Shown here piece after piece: positions 36,634-45,253 of a DNA stretch of 64,000 nt. Source of the stretch: Microbispora oryzae (lineage in GTDB: Bacteria > Actinomycetota > Actinomycetes > Streptosporangiales > Streptosporangiaceae); assembly GCF_017896165.1 (NCBI RefSeq), contig NZ_JAFCNB010000004.1, positions 310,001 to 374,000 of the forward strand, written 5' to 3'. The notes under the pieces were generated by a model. The model searched no databases. It had not been told where the DNA came from and saw only the letters and a program-made list of their open reading frames with translations. Position 1 is the stretch's first letter; each line of letters begins with the position of its first letter. The position numbers were made by a program, and so were the translations under genes.

Positions 36634-37449
36634 ATGAGTCGAGCTGTGATCTACGAAGCGTTCGGAGGCCCCGAAGTGCTGGAGCTGCGGGAGGTTCCCG
36701 AGCCGCACGCCGGCCCTGGTGAGGTCCGCGTGCGCGTGACGGCCGCCGGGTTGAACCCGATGGACTGGGGCATCGCCTCGCGGCCGGAGGCGGCGGCGCG
36801 GTTCGGCATCGCCGTGCCGGCCGGCTTCGGGTCCGACCTCGCCGGAGTGATCGACGAGGTAGGTGACGGTGTCACGGGCTTCGCCGTGGGCGACCGTGTC
36901 TTCGGCGGCGCCCTGGGCAGGGCGGTCGCCGATTTCGTGGTGATCAAGCCGCCCGCCGATTCGCTGTGGCATACACCGGAGGGAATCGGCGATGAGGTGG
37001 CGAGCACGCTTCCGGTGGCCGGCCTGACTGCCGCCGCCGCCCTAACGGCGATCGGCCCGCGGCCCGGCGACACCGTCCTGATCGGGGGAGCCGCCGGTGG
37101 CGTGGGGGTGTTCGCCGGGCTGGCGGACCGGGTCCGGGCGCTGGCGCCCGGCGGGGTGACCGCCGCGACCGACCTGTTCGGCACGGAGACGGCCGAGACC
37201 GCGCTGGCGCTCGGCGTGGCGCCCGAGCGGATCTCCACGGTCGCCGCGGGCCCCAACCCTCCCGGCGGCGTACGCGCCACCGGCGCCGTCGACGCGGTGC
37301 CGGACGCCCTGAGGCAGATCACCGACGCGATCCTCGCCGGCGAGCTCACCGTCCCCATCGCCGCTGCCTTCCCGGTCGAGAAGATCCGCGACGCCGTGAC
37401 GCTGCAGGCCGGACGCCACGTCCACGGCAAGGTCGTGGTCACGCTGTGA
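36634..37449 (+). CDS. Zinc-free quinone oxidoreductase, internally shortened
   Basis: Medium-chain reductase of the NADPH:quinone oxidoreductase type, 271 residues instead of about 305. The N-terminal catalytic domain is complete (AVIYEAFGGPEVLELREVPEPHAGPGEVRVRV, AGLNPMDWGIASRPE, GSDLAGVIDEVGDGVTGFAVGDRVFG). The dinucleotide fold begins normally (VLIGGAAGGVGVFA, residues about 148-161) but then jumps to GLADRVRALAPGGVTAATDLFG, skipping the second beta-alpha unit of about 33-36 residues that binds the adenosine ribose/phosphate. Reading frame is kept. It may be inactive or altered. Controlled by the divergent TetR. Confidence 0.88.
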   Translation: MSRAVIYEAFGGPEVLELREVPEPHAGPGEVRVRVTAAGLNPMDWGIASRPEAAARFGIAVPAGFGSDLAGVIDEVGDGVTGFAVGDRVFGGALGRAVADFVVIKPPADSLWHTPEGIGDEVASTLPVAGLTAAAALTAIGPRPGDTVLIGGAAGGVGVFAGLADRVRALAPGGVTAATDLFGTETAETALALGVAPERISTVAAGPNPPGGVRATGAVDAVPDALRQITDAILAGELTVPIAAAFPVEKIRDAVTLQAGRHVHGKVVVTL

Positions 37450-37486
37450 CCGCGCCGCAAAGACCTCATGTGGAAGCGATGAAGGG

Positions 37487-38428
37487 ATGACGACGATGCA
37501 GCGGATCCAGTATCACCAGTACGGCGGGCCGGAAGTCATGCGGCTCGAAGACTTCGAGCCGGCGCCGCTCGGCGCCGACGAGGTCCTTGTCCGTGTGCGC
37601 GCGGCCGCGGCCAACCCGATGGACTTCGGCATCCGCGCCGGCCGCATGAAGCACGTGACCGGCCGGCGCTTCCCGCGCGCGATGGGTTATGACTTCGCGG
37701 GCGTCGTCGAGGCAGTCGGCGACCACGTCACCCGGTTACACGTGGGTGACGAAGTGCTCGGCGGGACGACGATCAAGTCCGCGGGCGCGTTCGCCGACGT
37801 GGTGGTCGCTCAGGAGAAGGGCGTCGTCAACAAGCCAGGGAACCTCTCGTTCGAGGACGCCGCCGCTATCCCGACGGTCGGGATCACCGCCCTGCAGGCC
37901 CTGATCACGAAGGGAAGGCTGCAGCCGGGCCAGGCCGTGTTCGTTCACAGCTGCCTCGGCGGAGTCGGCCGCTCCGCCGTGCAGATCGCCCTCGCACACC
38001 AGGCCACGGTCGCAGGTAGCTGCCGCGACAACGCCAGGTCCGAAGCACGCGACCTCGGTATCGACCCGGTCGTCGACTTCGGCTTCGACCCCGTCTCGCT
38101 CAGAAGGCGGTTCGACCTCGTCCTCGTCGCCGCCGGCACGCTCCCGGTCAAAGCCGCGCGGACGATGCTCAAGCCCGGCGGCCGCGTCATCAGCGTCCTT
38201 CCCACCCCGTCGAACCTCGCAAGGAGTGTCCTGCCCGGGCCGTTCCACGCCATGATCGCGCGACCGGTCACGAAAGACCTCGAAGAGGTCGCCCGAGCCG
38301 CGGGCCAGGGAACGCTGCGGCTACCGATCGCCCGCACCGTCCCGCTCTCGCAAGCCATCCCGGCGCTCACCGAACTCGAACGGAACGGCACGGCCAAGCG
38401 GGGCAAGCTGATCATCACGCCAGGATGA
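37487..38428 (+). CDS. NAD(P)-dependent zinc-free alcohol dehydrogenase/quinone reductase
   Basis: A 313-residue full-length medium-chain reductase: RIQYHQYGGPEVMRLEDFE, NPMDFGIRAGRMK, GYDFAGVVEAVGDHV, the catalytic domain's IPTVGITALQAL, dinucleotide loop VFVHSCLGGVGRSAVQIALAHQATV and a C-terminal RLPIARTVPLSQAIPALTELE. No zinc-ligand Cys cluster. It is 37 bases downstream of the shortened paralogue in the same direction and probably in the same TetR-controlled transcript, where it could supply the activity the shortened enzyme lacks. ATG 37487 or 37496. Confidence 0.9.
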   Translation: MTTMQRIQYHQYGGPEVMRLEDFEPAPLGADEVLVRVRAAAANPMDFGIRAGRMKHVTGRRFPRAMGYDFAGVVEAVGDHVTRLHVGDEVLGGTTIKSAGAFADVVVAQEKGVVNKPGNLSFEDAAAIPTVGITALQALITKGRLQPGQAVFVHSCLGGVGRSAVQIALAHQATVAGSCRDNARSEARDLGIDPVVDFGFDPVSLRRRFDLVLVAAGTLPVKAARTMLKPGGRVISVLPTPSNLARSVLPGPFHAMIARPVTKDLEEVARAAGQGTLRLPIARTVPLSQAIPALTELERNGTAKRGKLIITPG

Positions 38429-38491
38429 CCCTCCACGAGGCGCTGGTGACCACCGCGCCGGTGTGACGCCCCGGCGGCCTAGGCTGACCGC

Positions 38492-39333
38492 ATGACTGAT
38501 GCAGCGGGACGGGTTGAGCCGTCCGGGGTGTGGGCCGGGTGAGGGCGATCGAGACGGCACGCGAGCAACCGCTGTTCCGGGACCCGCTGGCGCTGGCCTT
38601 CGCCACGGCGGGCGGGATCGACCCCGGGACGCCGCCGTCCCCGCACGCGGACGAGGCGGCGCGGCGCCGCTGGCTCGGGGTGGCCTTCTCGATCGTCATC
38701 CGGACGAAGTTCCTGGACGACCTGCTGGACCAGGCGGTCGCGTCCGGCGTCCGGCAGGTCGTGCTGCTCGGAGCCGGGATGGACAGCAGGGCCTTCCGGA
38801 TGGACTGGCCTGCGGGGACCCGGCTGTTCGAGATCGACACGGCCGAACCGCTGGGCTTCAAGGCCTCGGTGCTGCGTCAGGAGCGGGCCGTTCCGCGCTG
38901 CGAGCGGATCACCGTCCCGGTCGACCTGCGCGAGGACTGGCCCGGCGCCCTGGCCGCGGCCGGGCACGATCCGGCGCAGCCGACGGTGTGGATCGCCGAG
39001 GGACTACTGGTCTATCTGCCCGAGGACGCGGTGCAGTCGCTGCTCGAACAGGTCGGCGCGCTGTCCGCCGCAGGCAGCAGGATGGGCCTGACACTGGCCT
39101 CGCGCGGTGTGGTCGAACGCTTCCGCGCGGACGCCGCTCCGGCATCGCCGGCGTCGATGTGGGTCTCGGAGATGCCGGAGGACCCGGTCGGCTGGCTGGA
39201 CGGCCTCGGCTGGGAGGCGGAGACCTTCACCCTGCGTGAGCGCGCCGAGGCCTACGGGCGTCCGGTGCTCAACCCGTCGCAACAGGACGAGGGCGCCGGC
39301 GGACTGGTCTCGGCGGTCCGCGCGGCGCACTGA
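38492..39333 (+). pseudogene. TIGR00027-type methyltransferase, probable 5' frameshift
   Basis: Main frame 38530-39333 (267 residues): AIETAREQPLFRDPLALAFATAGG, the SAM loop QVVLLGAGMDSRAFRMDWPAG, FEIDTAEPLGFKASVLR, VWIAEGLLVYLPEDAVQSLL and a full C-terminus. The usual start of this family, MTDAAGRVEPSGVWAG, is encoded at 38492-38542 one frame away and stops at TGA; one added base near 38536-38541 would join it to VRAIETARE. Either the gene now starts at the internal GTG 38530/38539, or this is a frameshift (biological or sequencing). Domain fold otherwise complete, so activity may persist. Confidence 0.72.
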
Positions 39334-39471
39334 GCACGACGAAGGCGTGCCCCCGCCGGCGCCAAGGTCGTGCCTGAAGTCTCGTAGGTGTGGTCGACCA
39401 GTGCGACGACGTACCCGACGACTCGAACGGTTCACCATGATCGGCGCGAAGATCACCCGATAAACGGCGAT

Positions 39472-39502
39472 TTGCGTTAGAGCGCGCTCGAAGTCCTAGC
39501 GT
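39472..39502 (+). promoter_or_regulatory. MerR-type promoter of the SDR-merR operon
   Basis: TTGCGT (39472-39477), 19-bp spacer and TAGCGT (39497-39502). The palindrome GAGCGCGCTC (39480-39489) sits within the overlong spacer, the hallmark of MerR-activated promoters. The -10 ends 7 bases before the SDR ATG, implying a leaderless transcript. Confidence 0.78.
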
Positions 39503-39509
39503 CACATCC

Positions 39510-40370
39510 ATGACGACACAGACATGGGTCATCACCGGCGCATCCCGCGGACTCGGGCGCGCACTGGCCGAGGCCGCCCTCGCGGCGGGCGACAACGTCG
39601 TGGCCGCGGTGCGCACCCCCGGCAGCGTCGCCGACCTGGTGGACGCGCACCCCGGCGCCTTCCTGGCCGCCCCCTTCGACGCCCGCGACGTCGCCGCGGC
39701 GCCCGCCCTCGTGCAGGCCGCGATCGACCGGTTCGACCAGGTCGACGTGCTGGTCAACAACGCGGGACGGGCCGTGGTCGGAGCGGTCGAGGAGGTCGGC
39801 GACGAGCAGTTGCGCGAGCTGATGGACCTGCACCTGTTCGGTCCCGCCGCCCTCGTGCGGGCGGTGCTGCCCGGCATGCGCACCCGCGGCTCCGGCACCA
39901 TCGTGCAGATGAGCAGCCAGGGCGGGCGTATGTCCTTCCCCGGCGTGTCGGCCTACTCGGCGTCGAAGTTCGCCCTGGAAGGCTGGTCGGAGGCGCTGGC
40001 CGGAGAGGTCGCACCGTTCGGCGTCCGCGTGATGATCGTCGAGCCGAGCCGGTTCCGCACCGGCTTCAACGGCGCCGACGTGCTGGAGTTCGCCGAGCCG
40101 TCGGAGACCTACCGCCAGGTGCTGGCCGCCGTGCGCGCCGACATGGCCGGCACCGACGGCCGCCAGGAAGGCGACCCGGCGCGGGCGGCCGAGATCATCG
40201 TCTCGCTCGTGCACGGCGAGGAGGTGCCGCTGCGGCTGCCGCTCGGGCGCGAGGCGGTCGAGCGCATCTCCGGCGTCTACCGGCGTGGCCTGGCCGAGAC
40301 CGCCCGCTGGGCCGAGGTCGCCCAAGCTGCGGACTTCGCCGACGCGCCCGCCTCGGTCCGGCCCGTCTAG
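39510..40370 (+). CDS. SDR family oxidoreductase
   Basis: A 286-residue classical short-chain dehydrogenase/reductase: cofactor motif VITGASRGLGRALAEA (residues about 7-22), the NNAG motif VDVLVNNAGRAVVGAV, catalytic Ser in QMSSQGGRMSFPG and YSASKFALEGWSEALA with Tyr and Lys, then EPSRFRTGF. Followed 10 bases later by a MerR gene and preceded by a MerR-type promoter, so the enzyme belongs to a self-regulated stress or detoxification module. Substrate unknown. Confidence 0.92.
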   Translation: MTTQTWVITGASRGLGRALAEAALAAGDNVVAAVRTPGSVADLVDAHPGAFLAAPFDARDVAAAPALVQAAIDRFDQVDVLVNNAGRAVVGAVEEVGDEQLRELMDLHLFGPAALVRAVLPGMRTRGSGTIVQMSSQGGRMSFPGVSAYSASKFALEGWSEALAGEVAPFGVRVMIVEPSRFRTGFNGADVLEFAEPSETYRQVLAAVRADMAGTDGRQEGDPARAAEIIVSLVHGEEVPLRLPLGREAVERISGVYRRGLAETARWAEVAQAADFADAPASVRPV

Positions 40371-40380
40371 GCTGGCGGTC

Positions 40381-40878
40381 ATGGCCACTGACGACCTGAT
40401 GTCCAAGGTCCTCGAAGCGCTCGGCGACGCCCAGCCCACGGTGGAGGCGATCCACGACCTCACCGACCTGGCCGAGGTGCCGTCGTCGATGACGATCGCC
40501 GAGGTCGCCGACCGGCTCGCCCTCTCGGCGCACACGCTGCGCTACTACGAGCGGGCCGGGCTGGTCACCGTGGCCAGGGACAGCCAGGGTCACCGGGTCT
40601 ACGACGCCGACGCGGTACGACGGCTGGTGTTCCTGACCCGGATGCGGCTGTCGGGGATGTCCATGCGCGAGCTGCAGCACTACATCGAGCTGGTCGACGC
40701 GGGCGAGCGCACGGTGCCCGAGCGGATGGCCATGCTGGCCGAGCACCGCGACACGATCGTGCGGCGGCTGCGCGAGCTGACGTTGTCGCTGGCGGCCGTC
40801 GACTACAAGATCACCACGTACGGCGGGGCAACCGGCTCCGACGTCGAGCGCCGCCCTTCGCGCGACGCCGCCGCCTAA
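40381..40878 (+). CDS. MerR family transcriptional regulator
   Basis: A 165-residue MerR. After an atypical 37-residue N-terminal extension comes the winged helix MTIAEVADRLALSAHTLRYYERAGLVTVARDSQGHRVYDADAVRRLVFLTRMRLSGMSM, then a coiled-coil helix (YIELVDAGERTVPERMAMLAEHRDTIVRRL). No Cys pair at the C-terminus, so metals are unlikely; small-molecule or aldehyde sensing fits the family subgroup with SDR partners. ATG at 40381 is 10 bases after the SDR stop; ATG at the MTIAEV position is an alternative. Likely acts at 39472-39502. Confidence 0.9.
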   Translation: MATDDLMSKVLEALGDAQPTVEAIHDLTDLAEVPSSMTIAEVADRLALSAHTLRYYERAGLVTVARDSQGHRVYDADAVRRLVFLTRMRLSGMSMRELQHYIELVDAGERTVPERMAMLAEHRDTIVRRLRELTLSLAAVDYKITTYGGATGSDVERRPSRDAAA

Positions 40879-40975
40879 CCGCCCTGCTCCGGCGGCGTGC
40901 TTTCGTGATCAGATGTGGGGCTGGGTGTGCCGGGCCATTCCGTCGTTGTTCCAACCCGCACCCCCTGAGGATCAT

Positions 40976-40987
40976 TCAATTAATTGA
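40976..40987. promoter_or_regulatory. 12-bp palindrome before the TetR gene
   Basis: TCAATTAATTGA, perfect, in a GC-rich background, 18 bases before the preferred ATG at 41006. Probable operator for the TetR it precedes. Confidence 0.65.
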
Positions 40988-41005
40988 TTGACTACTATGT
41001 GCTGC

Positions 41006-41626
41006 ATGCCTTCATCAAAGGAGTGGCGGTCGAACGAGCGCGGGCAGGCGGCGGAGGGGACGCGGGAGCGCATCCTCGCCGCAGCCGTCGCCGAGTTCGG
41101 GGCCAAGGGCTACTCGGGGGCCCGGACGGCGGGCATCGCTGTGCGGGCCGGCGTCAACCAGCAGCTCATCTCCTACTACTTCGGTGGCAAGCAGGGGCTG
41201 CTCGACGAGCTCCGGCGCCGGTGGCAGGAGGTGCAGGCGGAGATCGTCCCGCCTGGGGCCTCGTTCGCCGAGTCCCTCGGCGCGTATCTCGACGCGACGC
41301 TTGACCGGCCCGACTGGGCCGGGCTCGTGGTCTGGCAGGCGCTGGGCGATTGCCCGTACGCCGACGCCGAAGAGGGCAAGCGACAGGCAGGGCGGCAGCG
41401 GGAAGCGATGGCGGCGGCGGTGGACGAGGCCCGCCGGCGGCAAGTGGACGGCGAGATCCGCGCCGGGCTCGACCCCGCGTTCGCGCTCCTGGCAGCCTAC
41501 GCGATCATCTTCGCGCCCGTCACGATGCCGCAGTTCGTCCGGGACATCCTCGGCAGCGACCCACTGTCGTCCGAGACCCGGCAGGTCCTGCGCACCCAAC
41601 TCATCAAGCTGCTCACTGAGGATTAG
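41006..41626 (+). CDS. TetR family regulator
   Basis: A 206-residue TetR with HTH GTRERILAAAVAEFGAKGYSGARTAGIAVRAGVNQQLISYYFGGKQGLLDEL (residues about 18-68) and a helical ligand domain. TTG 40988 and ATG 40997 also lie in frame, but the palindrome at 40976-40987 sits right against them, so ATG 41006 (MPSSKEWRSNERG) is preferred. It precedes the NmrA-like gene by 14 bases in the same direction and probably controls both. Confidence 0.9.
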   Translation: MPSSKEWRSNERGQAAEGTRERILAAAVAEFGAKGYSGARTAGIAVRAGVNQQLISYYFGGKQGLLDELRRRWQEVQAEIVPPGASFAESLGAYLDATLDRPDWAGLVVWQALGDCPYADAEEGKRQAGRQREAMAAAVDEARRRQVDGEIRAGLDPAFALLAAYAIIFAPVTMPQFVRDILGSDPLSSETRQVLRTQLIKLLTED

Positions 41627-41640
41627 GGGGGCCCCGCACG

Positions 41641-42462
41641 ATGGTCACGGTTGTTTTCGGTGCCCGGGGGAACGTTGGCCGCCATGTCGCCGCAGGTCTG
41701 GCCGCGTCGGGTGTGCCGGTCCGGTTGACGAGCAGGACGCCGGACGCCTCCCACGTGGCGGCGGATCTGGATGTGCCGGAAACGTTGCCCGCCGCGCTGG
41801 AGGGCGCGTCGCAGGTCTTTCTCTACGCCAAACCCGCGGGCATCGACGGGTTCGTGGCGGCCGCCCGTTCGGCCGGGGTGCGGCACGTGGTGCTGTTGTC
41901 GTCTGGGGCGGTCGTGCAGCCCGGCGCCGACCGCAATCCGATCGCACGGGACCATCGGGTCGTGGAGTCGGCCCTGGAGGAGTCCGGGCTGTCCTGGACC
42001 TTCATCCGGCCGGGGATGTTCGCGACCAACACCCGATGGTGGTGGACGCGGGCGATCAAGGGTGGGGAAGCCGTGCGGCTGCCGTACCCGGAGGCGCTGA
42101 CGGCTCCCGTCAGCGAGCTGGACATGGCCGGACTCGCGGTGACGGCGCTGACCGAGCGGGGGCACGGACGACAGGCGTACACGTTGTACGGGCCGCAGGC
42201 GCTCACCCTGCGCGAGCAGGTCGGGTACATCGGCGCAGCCATCGGCAGGCAGATCCCGATCGAGGCGGTCACACCCGAACAAGCGCGGGCCGACCTGGGC
42301 AGGACGATGCCCGCGATGGGTGTGGAGGCGATCATGCGCGCGTGGGCGGCGGGCGCCGAGATCGTCCCCGAGACCTCCGCCATCGTCGAAAAGCTCACCG
42401 GGCGGCCTGCTCAGATGTTCGCGGAATGGGCGAGAGACCACGCCGACGACTTCCGTCCCTGA
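41641..42462 (+). CDS. NmrA-like NAD(P)-binding oxidoreductase
   Basis: A 273-residue atypical SDR: VTVVFGARGNVGRHVAAGL (GxxGxxG type, residues about 2-20), VRLTSRTPDA, GVRHVVLLSSGAV, SGLSWTFIRPGMFATN and a substrate domain ending FAEWARDHADDFRP. The QOR2/NmrA group includes NAD(P)H:quinone reductases and redox sensors. It follows the TetR gene by 14 bases. The usual catalytic Tyr-x3-Lys is absent, as in many NmrA proteins, so the role may be sensing or reduction of small quinones. Confidence 0.87.
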   Translation: MVTVVFGARGNVGRHVAAGLAASGVPVRLTSRTPDASHVAADLDVPETLPAALEGASQVFLYAKPAGIDGFVAAARSAGVRHVVLLSSGAVVQPGADRNPIARDHRVVESALEESGLSWTFIRPGMFATNTRWWWTRAIKGGEAVRLPYPEALTAPVSELDMAGLAVTALTERGHGRQAYTLYGPQALTLREQVGYIGAAIGRQIPIEAVTPEQARADLGRTMPAMGVEAIMRAWAAGAEIVPETSAIVEKLTGRPAQMFAEWARDHADDFRP

Positions 42463-42474
42463 CGACCCGGGTTG

Positions 42475-42534
42475 CCTTCCACCCCGCTGTACGCCCTTGC
42501 CCTCCTGTCGGCAGTCAGGGGTTGAGGTGGAAGG
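42475..42534 (+). terminator. Possible terminator after the NmrA-like gene
   Basis: CCTTCCACC (42475-42483) and GGTGGAAGG (42526-42534), a perfect 9-bp inverted repeat with a 42-nt loop, 12 bases after the stop and before the transposase remnant. Confidence 0.4.
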
Positions 42535-42577
42535 TGGTACCGGGCAGGCCTGGACCTACCGCTGAACGCTCGTGGCG

Positions 42578-43150
42578 TCAGGCCGCGCCCTGGTCGTCGA
42601 GATCGAGGTCGAGGTGGTTGGTCATGTCCAGCTCCAGCCGCCCGTACAGGTGCAGGTGGGTCCAGAACAGGGCCGACAGCCCGCGCCGATCCTCCTCGGT
42701 GAGCCTGTCCCGCCAGGCGGGATCACGCAGCACGATCTGGATCAAGTGGGTATTGAGGTAGGCGATCGTAGCCTGGACCAGGTGGAGGGCCAGCGCGGAT
42801 ACCTCGACGTGCTCGCGGTCGTCGCCGGTCAGGTCACCGGCCTTGCCGTAGAAGATGTCCTCGTCGGCGAGATAGTCGCAAATGAAGATCGTCCTTACGA
42901 CGCGGCCCAGCTCTTCGATGGCCTGGTAGGTGGGGTGCTTGGGGCCGCCGCGGGTGAAGCGCCGCAGCATCTGGTGCGCCTCGGCAGTCTTGAGCCGCAG
43001 CGCGGTGGCGTACTTGACCATCTGGTCGTAGTTGTTGGCGATCAGGTCCCAGTCGATGGTCTTGTTCGACAGCACCTCCTCCAGTGCCGGCCAGGCCTCG
43101 TCCTCACCGATCCCGGGCCGATACAACCGCGCTGACCCGATGTTCTTCAA
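42578..43150 (-). pseudogene. Tn3-family transposase, C-terminal remnant
   Basis: The 190-residue frame matches the end of Tn3-type transposases: [70 protein letters not shown] and [53 protein letters not shown]. About 750 N-terminal residues are missing. Between YLADED and IFYGKAG the family normally has about 20 residues (LRREIHEGLQVVENWN-like) that carry the catalytic Glu; here they are absent in frame. No transposon ends or resolvase were found. It is dead and marks an old insertion. Confidence 0.85.
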
Positions 43151-43189
43151 CCTGGGCAGCTCCCCGGCCGTGGCCTGCGTGCGGGCCTG

Positions 43190-44428
43190 GTGCTGCGTGT
43201 GGAGTTGCTCGGCTGGTCGCTGGTGCTGCTACTGGCCTCGGCGGTGGCTTTCGCATTGCTGACGCTGTGGAGCACGGCGGCGGGGCTGGTCCTGATGGGG
43301 GTCGGACTGCCGGTGACTCTGCTGGCGACGGTGCTGGTGCGCTGGTTCGCCGATCGGCACCGTGAGTGGGCGGGGCAGTGGATGGGCGAGCCGGTTGCCC
43401 GCCCCTACCTGCCGATCCCGGCGGGGAACTGGCTGACCCGCCTGCGGGCGGTCCTCAGGGACCCGGCGACCTGGCGGGACTGGGCCTGGCTGGTGGTCGA
43501 CTCGGTGGCCGGGTGGTTCACCGCCGGCGGTTCGTTCCTGATCTTCGCGGCCGGGGTGTTCTACCTGCTTTATCCGCTGGTGTTCGCCTTGACCCCGGCA
43601 CAGGTGTTCCGAACCCCGTTCGGCCCGCATCTCCACCTGCAGACCGTCACCGAATCGTTCGTCATGGTCCCGCTCGGCCTGATTCTCCTCGTCCTCTGGT
43701 ACGTCAGCGCGGTGCCGTTGGCGAGGCTGAACGCGTTGGTGATCCGCTCGTTGCTGGCCCCGACCGAACAGGCCCGGTTGCGGGCGCGGGTAGCGCAGTT
43801 GGCGGTCTCGCGGGCGGAGACCGTCGACACCCAGGCCAGTGAGCTGCGCCGAATCGAACGGGATCTGCATGACGGCGCCCAGGCCCGCCTGGCATCGCTG
43901 GGGATGAGCCTGGGGCTGGCTGAGCAGATGCTGGCGGAGGACCCGCAGGCGGTGGCCGGTCTGCTGGCCGAGGCTCGGGAATCGACCTCGACTGCACTGG
44001 TGGAACTGCGGGACCTCGTACGGGGTATCCATCCGCCGGTGCTGGCCGATCGGGGCCTGGACGGGGCGGTCCAGGCGCTGGCCCTGAGCAACCCGGTGCC
44101 GACGGCGGTCAGCATCCGCATTCCCGGGCGACTGCCGGCCGCGGTGGAGTCGGCGGCGTACTTCGCGGTCGCCGAGGCCCTGGCCAACGCGATCAAACAC
44201 GCGAACGCGCAGCGCATTTCGATCCGCCTGGAGTACACCGATGACGGCGGAGGGCTGCTGAGTATGGTCGTCAGTGACGACGGCCGCGGCGGGGCCTCAT
44301 TCGAGGGCGGTGCCGGATTGCGGGGAATCGAACGGCGTCTGAGCGCGTTCGACGGGACCGTGAGCATCGACAGTCCGGTCGGCGGACCTACCGACGTGAG
44401 GATGTCTGTGCCATGCGTGTTGTCGTAG
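43190..44428 (+). CDS. Sensor histidine kinase with N-terminal sensor domain
   Basis: A 412-residue kinase. About four TM segments in residues 5-165 form a PF13796-like membrane sensor; HisKA_3 phospho-acceptor is [16 protein letters not shown] (His about 227), N-box [15 protein letters not shown]-box [34 protein letters not shown] 43190 is the first start; the same frame is open upstream only to 43133, inside the transposase remnant, and the first TM pair looks shorter than usual, so the 5' end may have been cut by that insertion. Overlaps the response regulator by 16 bases. Confidence 0.9.
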   Translation: MLRVELLGWSLVLLLASAVAFALLTLWSTAAGLVLMGVGLPVTLLATVLVRWFADRHREWAGQWMGEPVARPYLPIPAGNWLTRLRAVLRDPATWRDWAWLVVDSVAGWFTAGGSFLIFAAGVFYLLYPLVFALTPAQVFRTPFGPHLHLQTVTESFVMVPLGLILLVLWYVSAVPLARLNALVIRSLLAPTEQARLRARVAQLAVSRAETVDTQASELRRIERDLHDGAQARLASLGMSLGLAEQMLAEDPQAVAGLLAEARESTSTALVELRDLVRGIHPPVLADRGLDGAVQALALSNPVPTAVSIRIPGRLPAAVESAAYFAVAEALANAIKHANAQRISIRLEYTDDGGGLLSMVVSDDGRGGASFEGGAGLRGIERRLSAFDGTVSIDSPVGGPTDVRMSVPCVLS

Positions 44429-45057
44429 CCGAGGACCTGGCTCTGCTGCGCGACGGGCTGATCCGGATCTTCCAAGCCTACGGGTTCGAGGTCGTCGAGG
44501 CGGTGGACAACGGCCCGTCCCTGGTGCGCGCACTGGACAGGCACCGCCCGGACGTATCCGTGATCGACGTGCGGCTGCCCCCGACGTTCACCGATGAGGG
44601 ACTGCACGCCGCGATCGACGCCCGCGCGCGGATCCCGGGCCTTCCGGTGCTGATACTCTCGCAGTACGTGGAGCAGCTCTACGCCCGCGAGCTGATGTCC
44701 GACCGGGCCGGGGCGGTCGGCTACCTGCTGAAAGACCGGGTCTCGGACGTCGGGCAGTTCATCGACACGGTGCGCCGGGTCGCCGCCGGCGCGACGATCA
44801 TGGACCCCGACGTGGTCGCGTCCCTGCTGGCCCGGCACCAGGACGATGAACCGCTGCAGGCGCTGACCCAGCGCGAGCGGGAGGTTCTGTCGCTGATGGC
44901 CGAAGGCCGCTCCAATGCCGCCATCGCCGCCCGCATGTTCGTGACGCAGAAGGCTGTGAGTAAGTACAGCAACAACGTCTTCGCCAAGCTCGGGCTGCAG
45001 CAGGCCAAGGAGGACAACCGGCGGGTCCTGGCTGTCCTGGCCTACCTGCAAGCCTGA
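44413..45057 (+). CDS. NarL/LuxR-type response regulator
   Basis: A 214-residue regulator: acidic pocket VAEDLALL, phospho-acceptor Asp in VSVIDVRLPP, GYLLKDRVSD with the Lys, then LuxR HTH LTQREREVLSLMAEGRSNAAIAARMFVTQKAVSKYSNNVFAKLGL. The ATG lies 16 bases inside the kinase gene, so the pair is coupled. TQKAVSKYSNNVF is typical of LiaR-like cell-envelope stress regulators of actinomycetes. Target genes are not obvious next to it. Confidence 0.93.
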   Translation: MRVVVAEDLALLRDGLIRIFQAYGFEVVEAVDNGPSLVRALDRHRPDVSVIDVRLPPTFTDEGLHAAIDARARIPGLPVLILSQYVEQLYARELMSDRAGAVGYLLKDRVSDVGQFIDTVRRVAAGATIMDPDVVASLLARHQDDEPLQALTQREREVLSLMAEGRSNAAIAARMFVTQKAVSKYSNNVFAKLGLQQAKEDNRRVLAVLAYLQA

Positions 45058-45121
45058 ACTCGTTCTCAAGGACCGCTCAGTGGACGAGCCGTGACCGAGA
45101 CCAGCGTGTCGGCTGCGGGTG

Positions 45122-45220
45122 TCAGGTGCTGGTGCGGAGGCGGTTGTGTTCGCCGTTGTGGTCGAGGATGCACAGGATCTCGGCCGGTCCGCGGTCGCAG
45201 CGGATGGCGTGCGGGGTCAT
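45122..45220 (-). pseudogene. Possible 32-residue gene fragment
   Basis: A short minus-strand frame reading MTPHAIRCDRGPAEILCILDHNGEHNRLRTST. Its composition (two Cys, few Arg runs) looks more protein-like than the usual antisense frames of this DNA, but there is no ribosome site. It could be the stub of a disrupted gene. Weak call. Confidence 0.25.
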
Positions 45221-45253
45221 GGTGGAGAACGACGGCAGTGATACAAGGTCTGC

